This document shows positions 7,025 to 14,411 of a DNA stretch of 43,820 nucleotides, in pieces. Made by a program: the position numbers and the translations under genes. The DNA comes from a virus. The stretch is from IMG/VR virus record IMGVR_UViG_3300033145_002303, positions 1 through 43,820 of that record; one strand, given 5' to 3'. The number at the start of each line of letters is the position of its first letter. Within the stretch, counting starts at the first letter, position 1. The notes under the pieces were generated by a model. The model was not told where the DNA came from, ran no database searches, and saw only the letters and a program-made list of their open reading frames with translations.

Positions 7025-7748
7025 TTATCCAGTAGGTGCTCCGAAGATACTGCTCATGGGACCGAGTGGGGCAGGAAAGACTTGCTTGGCGACGACGTTA
7101 GGAGAGAAGGCCACGTTGATAGACATGAATGGAGGCCTGATGTCGGCAAAGACTCTTCAGGACAAGTTCACTCAGGCAAGAAACGCTGTGGATGTGAAGG
7201 ACTGTAGTAGTACCGACTCACCAATGGTCATGTGGAGGAAAGCCGTTGGATACATGACGAGTTGGGTGATAAAGCCGGAGAGACCGGCACTGATAATTGA
7301 TGGTCTGAGCGACCTTACCGAAGCGAGCTTAGGCGGAGTCCTGTTCAACTCTGGGAAGTGGGAAATAGAGGCGATTAAGGTCGGGAAGGGAGCGACTCAG
7401 CCAGAGTGGGGTGTGGCGATTGCACAAATTGAGAGGCTGCTATGGAGGCTGAAGGCAACGAAGGGACCGGTCATCATGATTGCTCACACTAAGAGGGTTG
7501 AGCATGATAAGGTAGAAAAGGAGGTGCTAGGGTGTTATGGGAAGTCTCTGCCAGGGAAGATTGCAGCGGCTTTCGACGAGGTATGGTATACGAAGGTAGA
7601 AGGCATTGGAGCAAGCAGACGCTGGTTGCTGCAAACACAGTCAAGTAGCGGAGTGGAGTGTAAGACGAGGAGACAGCTGCCGGATAAGTCTGATATGAAT
7701 CTCGGCATGCTGGAGTTACTGAAAAGTGTTGGCTGGGAGTGGAAGTAA
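7005..7748 (+). CDS. Sak4-like RecA-fold ATPase (AAA_24), 247 aa
   Basis: Walker A GPSGAGKTC lies at residues about 19-27, followed by LIDMNGG, and Walker B-like ALIIDGLSD around residues 92-100. The layout fits Sak4 / phage AAA_24 single-strand annealing ATPases, which work with an ssDNA-binding protein on phage recombination and replication intermediates. The DUF669 protein just downstream is its usual partner. ATG 7005 and ATG 7011 are both possible starts; GAGGAGAATG favours 7011. It overlaps ArsR by 20 bases. Confidence 0.75.
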   Translation: MTMKLADYPVGAPKILLMGPSGAGKTCLATTLGEKATLIDMNGGLMSAKTLQDKFTQARNAVDVKDCSSTDSPMVMWRKAVGYMTSWVIKPERPALIIDGLSDLTEASLGGVLFNSGKWEIEAIKVGKGATQPEWGVAIAQIERLLWRLKATKGPVIMIAHTKRVEHDKVEKEVLGCYGKSLPGKIAAAFDEVWYTKVEGIGASRRWLLQTQSSSGVECKTRRQLPDKSDMNLGMLELLKSVGWEWK

Positions 7749-7806
7749 GGCTCTGAAGGGTGGTCCTGAAGAGCGGAACGTAGGCGAGAAGGCAGAGGAG
7801 AAAATC

Positions 7807-8199
7807 ATGCCAAGGATTCAATTCAATGGTGACGAGACGCCGGAAGCGATGCCGCTTCCCCCAGTTGGAGTCCCTGTGGACTTCGAGGTGGCGAAGGTGG
7901 AGATGAAGGAGTCGAAGAGCGGGAAGCCCATGTTGGAGGTCCAGATGACAATCATCGGGACCGAGGCAGCGGGCGACTCAATGTGGGACTACTTCACGGA
8001 GCCGACGTCCAGTAAGCGGACGCAGATTGCGCTCAAGCGCATGGCTGCGGCAGTGGGAGTGAAGATTGGTGCGGATGGGTTGGAGTCGGAAGAGTTGCTT
8101 GGAAGGACTGGGCAGTTCGTTCTGAAGGCTGAGAACTACCAGGGCAAAGAGCGACGGCGTATCTCGGACTACGTTGTGTTGGAAAAGCCAGCAACGTAG
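7807..8199 (+). CDS. DUF669-like ssDNA-binding protein, 130 aa
   Basis: The start ATG 7807 is chosen for its AGGAGAAAATC site; the open frame continues further upstream without one. Sequence features VPVDFEVAKVEMKESKSGK, MLEVQMTIIG and MWDYFTEPTSSKRTQIALKR are typical of DUF669 phage proteins, which pair with Sak4-type recombinases and are thought to bind ssDNA through an OB-like fold. C-ending codons are more frequent than in neighbouring genes, as in the gene at 908, which may mark high expression. Confidence 0.75.
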   Translation: MPRIQFNGDETPEAMPLPPVGVPVDFEVAKVEMKESKSGKPMLEVQMTIIGTEAAGDSMWDYFTEPTSSKRTQIALKRMAAAVGVKIGADGLESEELLGRTGQFVLKAENYQGKERRRISDYVVLEKPAT

Positions 8200-8212
8200 G
8201 CATTACAGCTTA

Positions 8213-8256
8213 GGGAGGGGTTCGAGGTCACTCGCCCGAGGTCACTCGCCCCTCCC
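8213..8256 (+). terminator. branched hairpin built on a 14-nt tandem repeat
   Basis: An outer 8-bp perfect stem pairs 8213-8220 (GGGAGGGG) with 8249-8256. Between the arms lie two exact copies of CGAGGTCACTCGCC (8223-8236 and 8237-8250). Each copy can itself fold as CGAG-GTCA-CTCG, giving a three-way junction. It lies between the DUF669 gene and the ParB-methyltransferase gene and is followed by a weak pyrimidine run (GGCTTTCTT). Terminator or RNA-processing element. Confidence 0.6.
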
Positions 8257-8267
8257 AGGGCTTTCTT

Positions 8268-9626
8268 ATGGAGAATAGTGGCATGGAACCTAAAGATGCT
8301 AAGGTTAGGATTAACGCGAAGGTAGGGAGTTACAGGACGGTTCTTGCAAGGGAGATTAAACTGAGGGAACGGGCTCGCAAGGCTTTCAGTGGGATACAGG
8401 AGTTAGCGGATAGTATTGAAAAGTTTGGGCTAGATAATCCATTGACAGTAGTGAAAGGTGAGGAAGAAGGGAAGTGGGAGCTGGTGGCAGGAGAGAGGAG
8501 GTTTAGGGCACTGGTGCTGTTGGGGGCTGCTGAGATTCCGGTAGTAGTGAGGGAGGACCTTGATGAGGTTAGCCGAAAGGGATTGGAGCTTGAGGAGAAC
8601 CTTCAAAGGGAGAATCTATCATGGGAGGAGCGTATTGAGGGAGAGCGTCAGCTGGATGAGATTAAGAGGAAGTCGCACGAAGATTGGACGCTACAGGATA
8701 CGGCCGAGGCAGTACAGAGCAGTAGGAGTACGGTTGCGAGGGAGGTCGCGTTTGCGACGAAGCTGAAGGCGAGGCCCGAATTGAGGGAGGCAATAAAGGA
8801 CCTTCCATTGCATGCGGCGATTAAGAGGGTTGCGAGGATTGAGGAGGCTGAGAAGGCTTCAAGGAGGGATGTAGAGGTTAAAGGGCTACTAGTGCGAGGG
8901 GATGCGAGGAGAGAGATGAAGAAGGTGAAGGCAGGGAGCGTCGCACTTGTGCTCACCGACCCGCCCTATGGAATAAAAGAGATTGAGAAGAATAGAGATA
9001 AGGGATGGAGCCCTCAGAGAGCGACCCTTCAGGACGCCGATAACCTTACGGAGGGGAAGGTTAAGAAGTTGATGAAGTGGTTTCTAAAGGAGGTCGCTCG
9101 TGTGTTGATGGAAGGTGGGCATTTTTATATCTTTTGTTGTAATCAACTCTGGAGTACCATTAGGGAGGAGGCTCTGGAGGCAGGGCTCGAGACACAAAAC
9201 TACGCGATTGTTTGGTGGAAGGGAAGGACTACAGCGCCAGGAAGGGGTTATCTGTGGACGCCCTGCTATGACCTGATAATGTTTGGGTGGAAGCCTCCAA
9301 GAAAGAGGATGTTAGAGAAGAACGCTCCTTCACTGGTGATGGTGAAGCCGGTAGGGCGCAAGAGTATGATTCATCCCTTCCAGAAACCTCAGGAGCTTTT
9401 GAGACTTTTCATTACTCAAAGTACTATTCCTGGAGAAGTAGTGCTTGATCCCTTTGCAGGCTCAGGGAGTACTCTTGTGGCAGCGATTGGACTAGGACGT
9501 GTAGGACAAGGCATTGAGTTAGATGAGGGAGGGAAGGTATTTCCCCTTGCGGCAAAGAGGGTGGAGAAGGCGTTGAAGAAGTTTAGGTCGAAGGTAGAGA
9601 ACGTGAATTTCCAGAATGGGAAATGA
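8268..9626 (+). CDS. ParB-like nuclease domain fused to DNA N4/N6 methyltransferase, 452 aa
   Basis: Residues about 20-150 are ParB/Srx-like (IQELADSIEKFGLDNPLTVV, GERRFRALVLLGAAEIPVVV, LEENLQRENLSWEERI) with the GERRFRA motif. Residues about 205-440 form a beta-class amino-methyltransferase: motif IV LTDPPYG near residue 227, then HPFQKPQELLRL and motif I DPFAGSGSTLVAA near the C-terminus, the order expected for N6-adenine or N4-cytosine enzymes. Probably protects phage DNA from restriction or marks it for packaging or regulation. ATG 8283 has better SD spacing (GGAG nine bases upstream) than ATG 8268. Confidence 0.85.
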   Translation: MENSGMEPKDAKVRINAKVGSYRTVLAREIKLRERARKAFSGIQELADSIEKFGLDNPLTVVKGEEEGKWELVAGERRFRALVLLGAAEIPVVVREDLDEVSRKGLELEENLQRENLSWEERIEGERQLDEIKRKSHEDWTLQDTAEAVQSSRSTVAREVAFATKLKARPELREAIKDLPLHAAIKRVARIEEAEKASRRDVEVKGLLVRGDARREMKKVKAGSVALVLTDPPYGIKEIEKNRDKGWSPQRATLQDADNLTEGKVKKLMKWFLKEVARVLMEGGHFYIFCCNQLWSTIREEALEAGLETQNYAIVWWKGRTTAPGRGYLWTPCYDLIMFGWKPPRKRMLEKNAPSLVMVKPVGRKSMIHPFQKPQELLRLFITQSTIPGEVVLDPFAGSGSTLVAAIGLGRVGQGIELDEGGKVFPLAAKRVEKALKKFRSKVENVNFQNGK

Positions 9627-10510
9627 GGAGAGAGTTAGTGATGGACATGGACGATGGGTTTACGAAGTTGCTTTCAGACCTTGGCATAAAGACGCGTGGG
9701 CCAGGGCATTGGCAGCCAATGCTCGCAAAGGTTTATCGAGGAGAGGAAGAAGGGGGTGACCCCCGAACCACTCTTCACTTCCCACTGATGGCTCAACCGA
9801 AGTATGATGGGGTCAGAGCCCTTTGGGACGGGGAGAAGCTCTGGAGTAGGAGTGGCAAGACGGAGCTGAAGCCGGAGGGAAGGCTTGTTGAGGAGCTGAA
9901 GCTAATGTTCCCAAGGATTCAGCTTGATGGAGAGCTTTATCTAGGCTCCATTCCCTTCGAGGAGATAGTTTCAAGGGCAAGGGTAGGTGGTGAGTTATTC
10001 TACTATGTGTTTGACCTACTGACGTCAGAGTCCTTCGTAGATAGATGGAAACACTTGGAGCAGCTTTTCACCCACCGAACGACCTCTCATGTGGTACTCG
10101 CGGAGACGAAGGTGATGGTTAGTAGTAAGGACCTGCGGGAGCACATGGAGCGGATGCTAGAGGAGGGGTTTGAAGGTCAGATGCTACGGACTATGGATGG
10201 GAAGTATGAGCACAGGAGGACCAGAGCGCTGCTGAAGCATAAGAGGACATTCGAGGCGGAGGGAACGGTAGTAGGAGTCGTTCCGGGGAAGGGAAAGCAT
10301 GAGGGAAGGATGGGAGCGTTGGAGGTGGTAGGAAGAAGAGGGGTTGCGGAGTGGAGGTGTAAGGTAGGGACGGGGTTTACTGATGAGGAAAGGGAACGAG
10401 GAGAGGAGTGGTGGATGCACAGGACAATAGTAGTTACTTACCAAGAGCTTACGAAGTATGGAGTTCCAAGATTTCCGAGGTATAGCAGGGAGAGAGAGGA
10501 AACTTTATGA
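9623..10510 (+). CDS. ATP-dependent DNA ligase, 295 aa
   Basis: Nucleotidyltransferase motif I KYDGVR (in MAQPKYDGVRALWDGEKLWS, near residues 55-60) carries the lysine that is adenylated. Motif III FYYVFDLL, motif IV EGFEGQML and motif V LLKHKR follow in order, then an OB-fold C-terminus. The length is that of minimal viral ligases that lack extra DNA-binding domains. Acts in sealing nicks during replication and repair with the polymerase and UDG-exonuclease downstream. ATGA overlap at both ends; an internal start at 9641 (MDMDDGF) is also possible. Confidence 0.85.
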   Translation: MRRELVMDMDDGFTKLLSDLGIKTRGPGHWQPMLAKVYRGEEEGGDPRTTLHFPLMAQPKYDGVRALWDGEKLWSRSGKTELKPEGRLVEELKLMFPRIQLDGELYLGSIPFEEIVSRARVGGELFYYVFDLLTSESFVDRWKHLEQLFTHRTTSHVVLAETKVMVSSKDLREHMERMLEEGFEGQMLRTMDGKYEHRRTRALLKHKRTFEAEGTVVGVVPGKGKHEGRMGALEVVGRRGVAEWRCKVGTGFTDEERERGEEWWMHRTIVVTYQELTKYGVPRFPRYSREREETL

Positions 10511-10905
10511 GGTACTACATTGCAGGGCCAATGACAGGGTTGAGGGATTCGAATAGGCCGGCATTCAAGGCTCTCCGAGAGCAATTACGGGCTCAGGGCC
10601 ATTTCGTAATATGTCCAACGGAGCTTGATTTCCTTCCTGCTGACCCCTCTGCATCCGATGCAGACGTTCTTTGGAGGGGTTTCCTTACGAGGGATGTGGC
10701 GATTATTCTCACCTCCGATTTTGATGCTATTGTGATGTTGGAGGGATGGAAAAAGTCGAGAGGAGCGAGGTTAGAGCTGATGGCGGCGCTGACGGTGGGG
10801 TTGGGGGTGTTGAGGGCAGATACGATGAGGGAGATAAAGGTGGGATTCTTGGAAGTAAGGGACCTGGAAGGGGAGGAAGGGGAGGAAGGGGACAATCATG
10901 GCTAG
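10507..10905 (+). CDS. DUF4406 protein (nucleoside 2-deoxyribosyltransferase-like), 132 aa
   Basis: Begins MRYYIAGPMTGLRDSNRPAF, the hallmark N-terminus of DUF4406, a Rossmann-like fold related to nucleoside 2-deoxyribosyltransferases. The segments VICPTELDF and FDAIVMLEGWKKSRGARLEL complete the family pattern, including the conserved S-x-G-A-x-x-E like stretch. It may act on modified nucleotides or nucleosides; the catalytic role in phages is not established. The C-terminus is glutamate/glycine rich (GEEGEEGD) from a duplicated GGGGAGGAA nonamer. Confidence 0.8.
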   Translation: MRYYIAGPMTGLRDSNRPAFKALREQLRAQGHFVICPTELDFLPADPSASDADVLWRGFLTRDVAIILTSDFDAIVMLEGWKKSRGARLELMAALTVGLGVLRADTMREIKVGFLEVRDLEGEEGEEGDNHG

Positions 10906-12010
10906 GACCATTAGGGCAACTGGCCCAAGGGGAGCGAAGATTGCGATTGTTGGTGAGGCGCCAGGGAGGTTGGAGGAGCAGAGAGGCGAGCCCTTCGTTG
11001 GGCCGAGTGGGAAGCTCCTCTGGCAAATGGTTGGAGCAGCGGGCTTCGAAAGGAGAGACTGCTATGTTACGAATGTTGCGAAGGAAAGGCCAAGAGGAAA
11101 TGACTTCAGATTGAGGTACTATGAGGATAAGAGAGGCACGGTAGAGAAGGCGGAGCTAAGAACTCTTTGGAGGGAGCTTGAGGCAGAGTTGCTTGAGGTT
11201 AAGCCCAACGTTACGGTAGCACTAGGGGAGGAGCCATTGAGGGCCCTTACAGGCAGAAGAGGCATCGGGAAGTGGAGAGGCTCGATTTTGGCTACACCTG
11301 TTGGGAAGGTAGTGGCGACGTACCATCCAGCAGGGGTGATGAGGAAGTACATCTGGAGGAGAGTTGTTGAGCATGACTTGAGGCGGGTGAAGGAAGAGGG
11401 AAAGGAAAAGGAGCTTCATCTTCCTGAGCATCTCTTCATCATTGACCCCTCCTTCGAAGAGGTGATGGACACACTTGGAGGGTTGAGAAAGGGCACTAAG
11501 GTAGCGTATGATATCGAGACATTGGGCTCCACGGTTAGATGCATCGCGTTTGCGTGGAGTCCTCTTGAAGCCATTAGTGTTCCGTTCGTGAGCACGAAGA
11601 TGCCGAAGGGAAGTACGGTCATTCCAATGATGAGCGATACGCCGTTCCATTCACACTGGACCAGGGAAGAGGAGGTCATGATTCTAGATAAGGTAGAGAG
11701 AGTCCTTGGTGACCCTTCCATTCCCCTTATTGCACAGAACCATCCCTTCGATGCGAGCTTCATGGAAAGGGAGTTTGGAATTGTGTGCAGGGGACTGGTG
11801 ATGGACACGATGGTGGCCCATCATTGTTGCTACTGTGAGCTGCCAAAGAGTTTGGACTTCCTCTGTTCCTTCTACACCAGGGTCCCTTACTATGCAGACT
11901 ACAACGCGAGCAGTGATGTTGAGACATGGAGGTATAATTGTTACGACGCAGCGGTTACGCTTGAGGTGGCAGGAGCGTTGGAAGTGGAGATGAAGGAATT
12001 AGGGATATGA
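10898..12010 (+). CDS. uracil-DNA-glycosylase-like domain fused to 3'-5' exonuclease domain, 370 aa
   Basis: Residues 15-165 are a family 4-type UDG: GEAPGRLEEQRGEPFVGPSG from residue 19 and the second motif HPAGVMR from residue 143. The four cysteines that hold the 4Fe-4S cluster in cellular family 4 enzymes are not seen. Residues 200-370 are a DnaQ/PolA-type proofreading exonuclease: Exo I D205-x-E207 (DIET), Exo II D285 (QNHPFD), Exo III Y346/D350 (YNCYD). The polymerase domain expected next is in a separate gene (12222). I recall that the SPO1 phage polymerase also carries a UDG-like N-terminus. Start ATG 10898 follows GGAAGGGG. Confidence 0.85.
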   Translation: MARTIRATGPRGAKIAIVGEAPGRLEEQRGEPFVGPSGKLLWQMVGAAGFERRDCYVTNVAKERPRGNDFRLRYYEDKRGTVEKAELRTLWRELEAELLEVKPNVTVALGEEPLRALTGRRGIGKWRGSILATPVGKVVATYHPAGVMRKYIWRRVVEHDLRRVKEEGKEKELHLPEHLFIIDPSFEEVMDTLGGLRKGTKVAYDIETLGSTVRCIAFAWSPLEAISVPFVSTKMPKGSTVIPMMSDTPFHSHWTREEEVMILDKVERVLGDPSIPLIAQNHPFDASFMEREFGIVCRGLVMDTMVAHHCCYCELPKSLDFLCSFYTRVPYYADYNASSDVETWRYNCYDAAVTLEVAGALEVEMKELGI

Positions 12011-12246
12011 GTAAGGAAAAAGGAATAGTTCAATCTGAACACGGCGTGATAAAGATTCTTCCTAGGTATGATGGTGAACAAACGTGTCGTGTCGTGATGC
12101 CTGAAGATATGACAGCTCTAGACATGGGAATGGGTTGCGAGCACTTGATGTCAGTGATTGCCTCAAGCATGGATTCAGGCTATGAAAAGGCCCTTGAAAA
12201 CCTATGTGAAGGAGCAATGAGGTGGAGGATGAGGAGACGGATGTGA
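12007..12246 (+). CDS. hypothetical protein between exonuclease and polymerase genes, 79 aa
   Basis: A small ORF that overlaps the exonuclease stop (ATGA) and the polymerase GTG start. Product MSKEKGIVQSEHGVIKILPR onward, ending in an arginine-rich RMRRRM. The body looks like a real small protein, with a beta-rich first half and helical second half; the arginine-rich tail lies in the region that overlaps the polymerase gene. It physically separates two parts of what is one polypeptide in other family A polymerases. Unknown function; it may help tether the two subunits. Confidence 0.6.
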   Translation: MSKEKGIVQSEHGVIKILPRYDGEQTCRVVMPEDMTALDMGMGCEHLMSVIASSMDSGYEKALENLCEGAMRWRMRRRM

Positions 12247-13511
12247 ACTTCTATTCAACCTTTGCTCAGCCTGCGATGATAGCCCTTGCGAGGGCAGGGA
12301 ATCGAGGGGTGAGGGTGGATGTTGGGCTTCGCAAGACGCTGGAGCTGAAGGCAGAGCAACAGAAGGAAGAAACGACGGAGAAACTTCTCAAGATACTTGG
12401 CCACGAGGTGAACCCCAACTCGCCGAAGCAAGTTAAGGAGTTGCTTTATGAAGAACTCGGCCTTCCAGAGCAACATAAAAGGAAGGTAGGAGGGAGAGGA
12501 ATAGGGGCGGTGACGAGCGATGAAGAGGCGATTAAGAAGTTAAGGAGGCTTGACCCTACAAAGAGCGATGTCTTGGACCTACTGCTCGACTTCAGGGGCT
12601 TCTCAAAAATGGCCTCGTCGATGAGGACGTTATTGGAGGAGCGAGAAGGGGAAAGTTATTTTGTTACGTCCTACAATGCGACAGGAACGACAACAGGGCG
12701 CATCAGTTCGTCGCAAACAATCCTTGGACTTGGAGGCAACCTGCAGAATCAGGCTCGCGGACCTTCCCGTCGCATCTTTGTACCCCGAAAGGGCTATTGC
12801 TTTGTAAAGGCTGATGCGAGTCAGGCAGAAGCGAGGGTAGTAGCAGTCCTTATGGGGGATGAGAAGTTGCAAGCTCAGTTCGCGGACCCTTCATGGGACG
12901 TTCACTTGGAGAACGCTCAGTTACTTTATGGTGGGACGCTGGAGGAGCTTAGGGAGGAGGACGCAAGAAGGGAGCGCAAGGAGGTAAGGGATTCGAGAAG
13001 AAGGAAGACGAAGGCCATTACACATGGGGCGAATTACAAAGGAGGCCCTCATGTGGTGGTGAAGTCTGCGGATATTCCCTACAACGAGGCGAAGCTGATG
13101 ATTGCAAAGTACCGCAGGTTGCATCCATTGCTGCTCTTCTGGTGGGAGAAGGTCGAGGCGTTGGTAAGGTCGAGAGGGGTGATGAAGACGACTTGGGGAA
13201 GGATACGTATTTTCCTGGGGAGGATAGACGAGGCGACGTTCCGGGCAGCGGTGGCACATGAGCCACAGTCGACTGTTGGAGACCTCATTAACAGGGCGTT
13301 CTTTAGACTGGATGCCAGAGGGGAGGGGAAGTGGTGGCCTTTGCTTCAGGTCCACGACGAGATAGTTTGTGAGGTAAGGAAGGAGGATGTGGAGGAGGTA
13401 ATAGCTGCGATGAGGGAAGAGTTTACTTTTCCAATGGAGGGACTTGGAGGACTTTCCATTCCGGTGGAGGTTGCAGTAGGGGATAACTGGTATGATGTGA
13501 AGGAGATTTGA
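12222..13511 (+). CDS. family A DNA polymerase, polymerase domain only, 429 aa
   Basis: Motif A KADASQAEARVV has catalytic D198. The motif B O-helix has R260, K264, H268 and Y272, spaced as R754/K758/F762/Y766 of E. coli Pol I, so the F762 position is His. Motif C VHDE has D379. The N-terminal FYSTFAQPAMIALARAG matches the segment that normally follows the exonuclease domain. The GTG start at 12222 is supported by AAGGAG seven bases upstream. It would pair with the UDG-exonuclease protein (10898) to make a proofreading replicase. About 430 aa is the size of a bare polymerase domain. Confidence 0.9.
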   Translation: MEDEETDVNFYSTFAQPAMIALARAGNRGVRVDVGLRKTLELKAEQQKEETTEKLLKILGHEVNPNSPKQVKELLYEELGLPEQHKRKVGGRGIGAVTSDEEAIKKLRRLDPTKSDVLDLLLDFRGFSKMASSMRTLLEEREGESYFVTSYNATGTTTGRISSSQTILGLGGNLQNQARGPSRRIFVPRKGYCFVKADASQAEARVVAVLMGDEKLQAQFADPSWDVHLENAQLLYGGTLEELREEDARRERKEVRDSRRRKTKAITHGANYKGGPHVVVKSADIPYNEAKLMIAKYRRLHPLLLFWWEKVEALVRSRGVMKTTWGRIRIFLGRIDEATFRAAVAHEPQSTVGDLINRAFFRLDARGEGKWWPLLQVHDEIVCEVRKEDVEEVIAAMREEFTFPMEGLGGLSIPVEVAVGDNWYDVKEI

Positions 13512-13512
13512 G

Positions 13513-13947
13513 ATGAGCAAAGGAATGCTAGACTTTATGGTTGAGTACCTAGCATCTTCAAAGGTAACCATGGAGGCTTTCGAGGGCGAGACTCTAGCAC
13601 TGCTGGCTAATAAGTACTCAGGTGAAGGACACGATACTTTGTGGCAATGTGTGAACCTTCTGTTCAGGCTGAGTAAATGCTTGCAAGACCGCATAGTGGA
13701 GCTTGAGGCAATAAAGGAAAGGTTGCCTAAGACAGCGGACGGAGTGTCGGTTGTGCCAGGAGAAGATACTGTGTGGGACTGGCGGATGAGAAACGGCCCT
13801 GGCACCGAGACTTGGGTTGAGTGCGCCGTAGAAATACCGCAACCGTATGCCGAGATTAACTATGATTATGTGGCCCCCAACGATGTCGGTGGCTGCTACT
13901 CCACCCTTGAGGCGGCGAAGGCAGCGAAGGAGAAGAACGATGGTTAA
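13513..13947 (+). CDS. hypothetical protein, 144 aa
   Basis: Starts 1 base after the polymerase stop. N-terminal half helical (LDFMVEYLASSKVTMEAFEG, then LWQCVNLLFRLSKCLQDRIV); C-terminal half contains several Trp/Tyr (WDWRMRNG, YAEINYDYVAP). No family is recognised and no membrane or zinc features are seen. Its end overlaps the next gene by 8 bases. Co-expressed with the polymerase. Confidence 0.6.
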   Translation: MSKGMLDFMVEYLASSKVTMEAFEGETLALLANKYSGEGHDTLWQCVNLLFRLSKCLQDRIVELEAIKERLPKTADGVSVVPGEDTVWDWRMRNGPGTETWVECAVEIPQPYAEINYDYVAPNDVGGCYSTLEAAKAAKEKNDG

Positions 13948-14359
13948 AGGCATGTACTGGCATCCGCATCACGACAGAATAGTCGAATACTGCTGGGATT
14001 ATGAGGAGCGCGCGGAGTACATACGCAACTACAAACCTTTCAATGAGATAGAGACCAGACTTCGCTTGTTCCAGCCAGTAAGAGGTAAGCTGCCGGATGA
14101 GGTGGTTACTGCTGGAATTGCTCACGGCGAGGCATGGGTTGCCTACGACAAGGCACAGGTTGCTCGTGACAAGGCGCTGGATGCTTACAACAAAGCGCAG
14201 GATGCTCACGACAAGGCATGGGGTGCTTACTACAAGGCACAGGATGCTTACAACATGGCCCTTTCCAGGCACATGCCCACCATTGAAGCCTTACATGCCA
14301 AGGAGTGTGGGTGTAAGGAATGGAATGGCGTAGAACTTGACATCCATGAAGGAAATTAA
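13940..14359 (+). CDS. alanine-rich heptad-repeat protein, 139 aa
   Basis: The start ATG 13940 (MVKGMYWHPHHDR) follows GAAGGAGAAGAACG. Residues about 60-105 are five to six copies of a seven-residue unit of the form A-[YH]-[DN]-K-A-[QWL]-D, which should form a long amphipathic helix or coiled coil. The corresponding DNA repeats a 21-nt unit across about 14140-14260. Flanks are non-repetitive, with an MPTIEALHAKECGCKEW tail carrying two cysteines. Function unknown. Confidence 0.65.
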   Translation: MVKGMYWHPHHDRIVEYCWDYEERAEYIRNYKPFNEIETRLRLFQPVRGKLPDEVVTAGIAHGEAWVAYDKAQVARDKALDAYNKAQDAHDKAWGAYYKAQDAYNMALSRHMPTIEALHAKECGCKEWNGVELDIHEGN

Positions 14360-14411
14360 GCGCCTGCGCGCTCGCATAGCAAAGCTTAAGAGGACCTATC
14401 TGCATGAGTAA
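14346..14411 (+). CDS. possible micro-ORF, 21 aa
   Basis: ATG 14346 to TAA 14411 encodes MKEIKRLRARIAKLKRTYLHE, an amphipathic basic helix. It overlaps the preceding stop and the next ATG. The ribosome binding site is poor, so it may be a chance frame; the helical periodicity is the only positive sign. Confidence 0.25.
   Translation: MKEIKRLRARIAKLKRTYLHE

Noticed and set aside
10746-11114. Gly/Arg-rich plus-strand frame overlapping DUF4406 and UDG
   Set aside because: It is an out-of-frame reading of purine-rich sequence; the DUF4406 and UDG frames have recognisable motifs.
12921-13805. 294-codon minus-strand frame opposite the polymerase gene
   Set aside because: Polymerase motifs A, B and C are clear on the plus strand; the opposite frame has no support.
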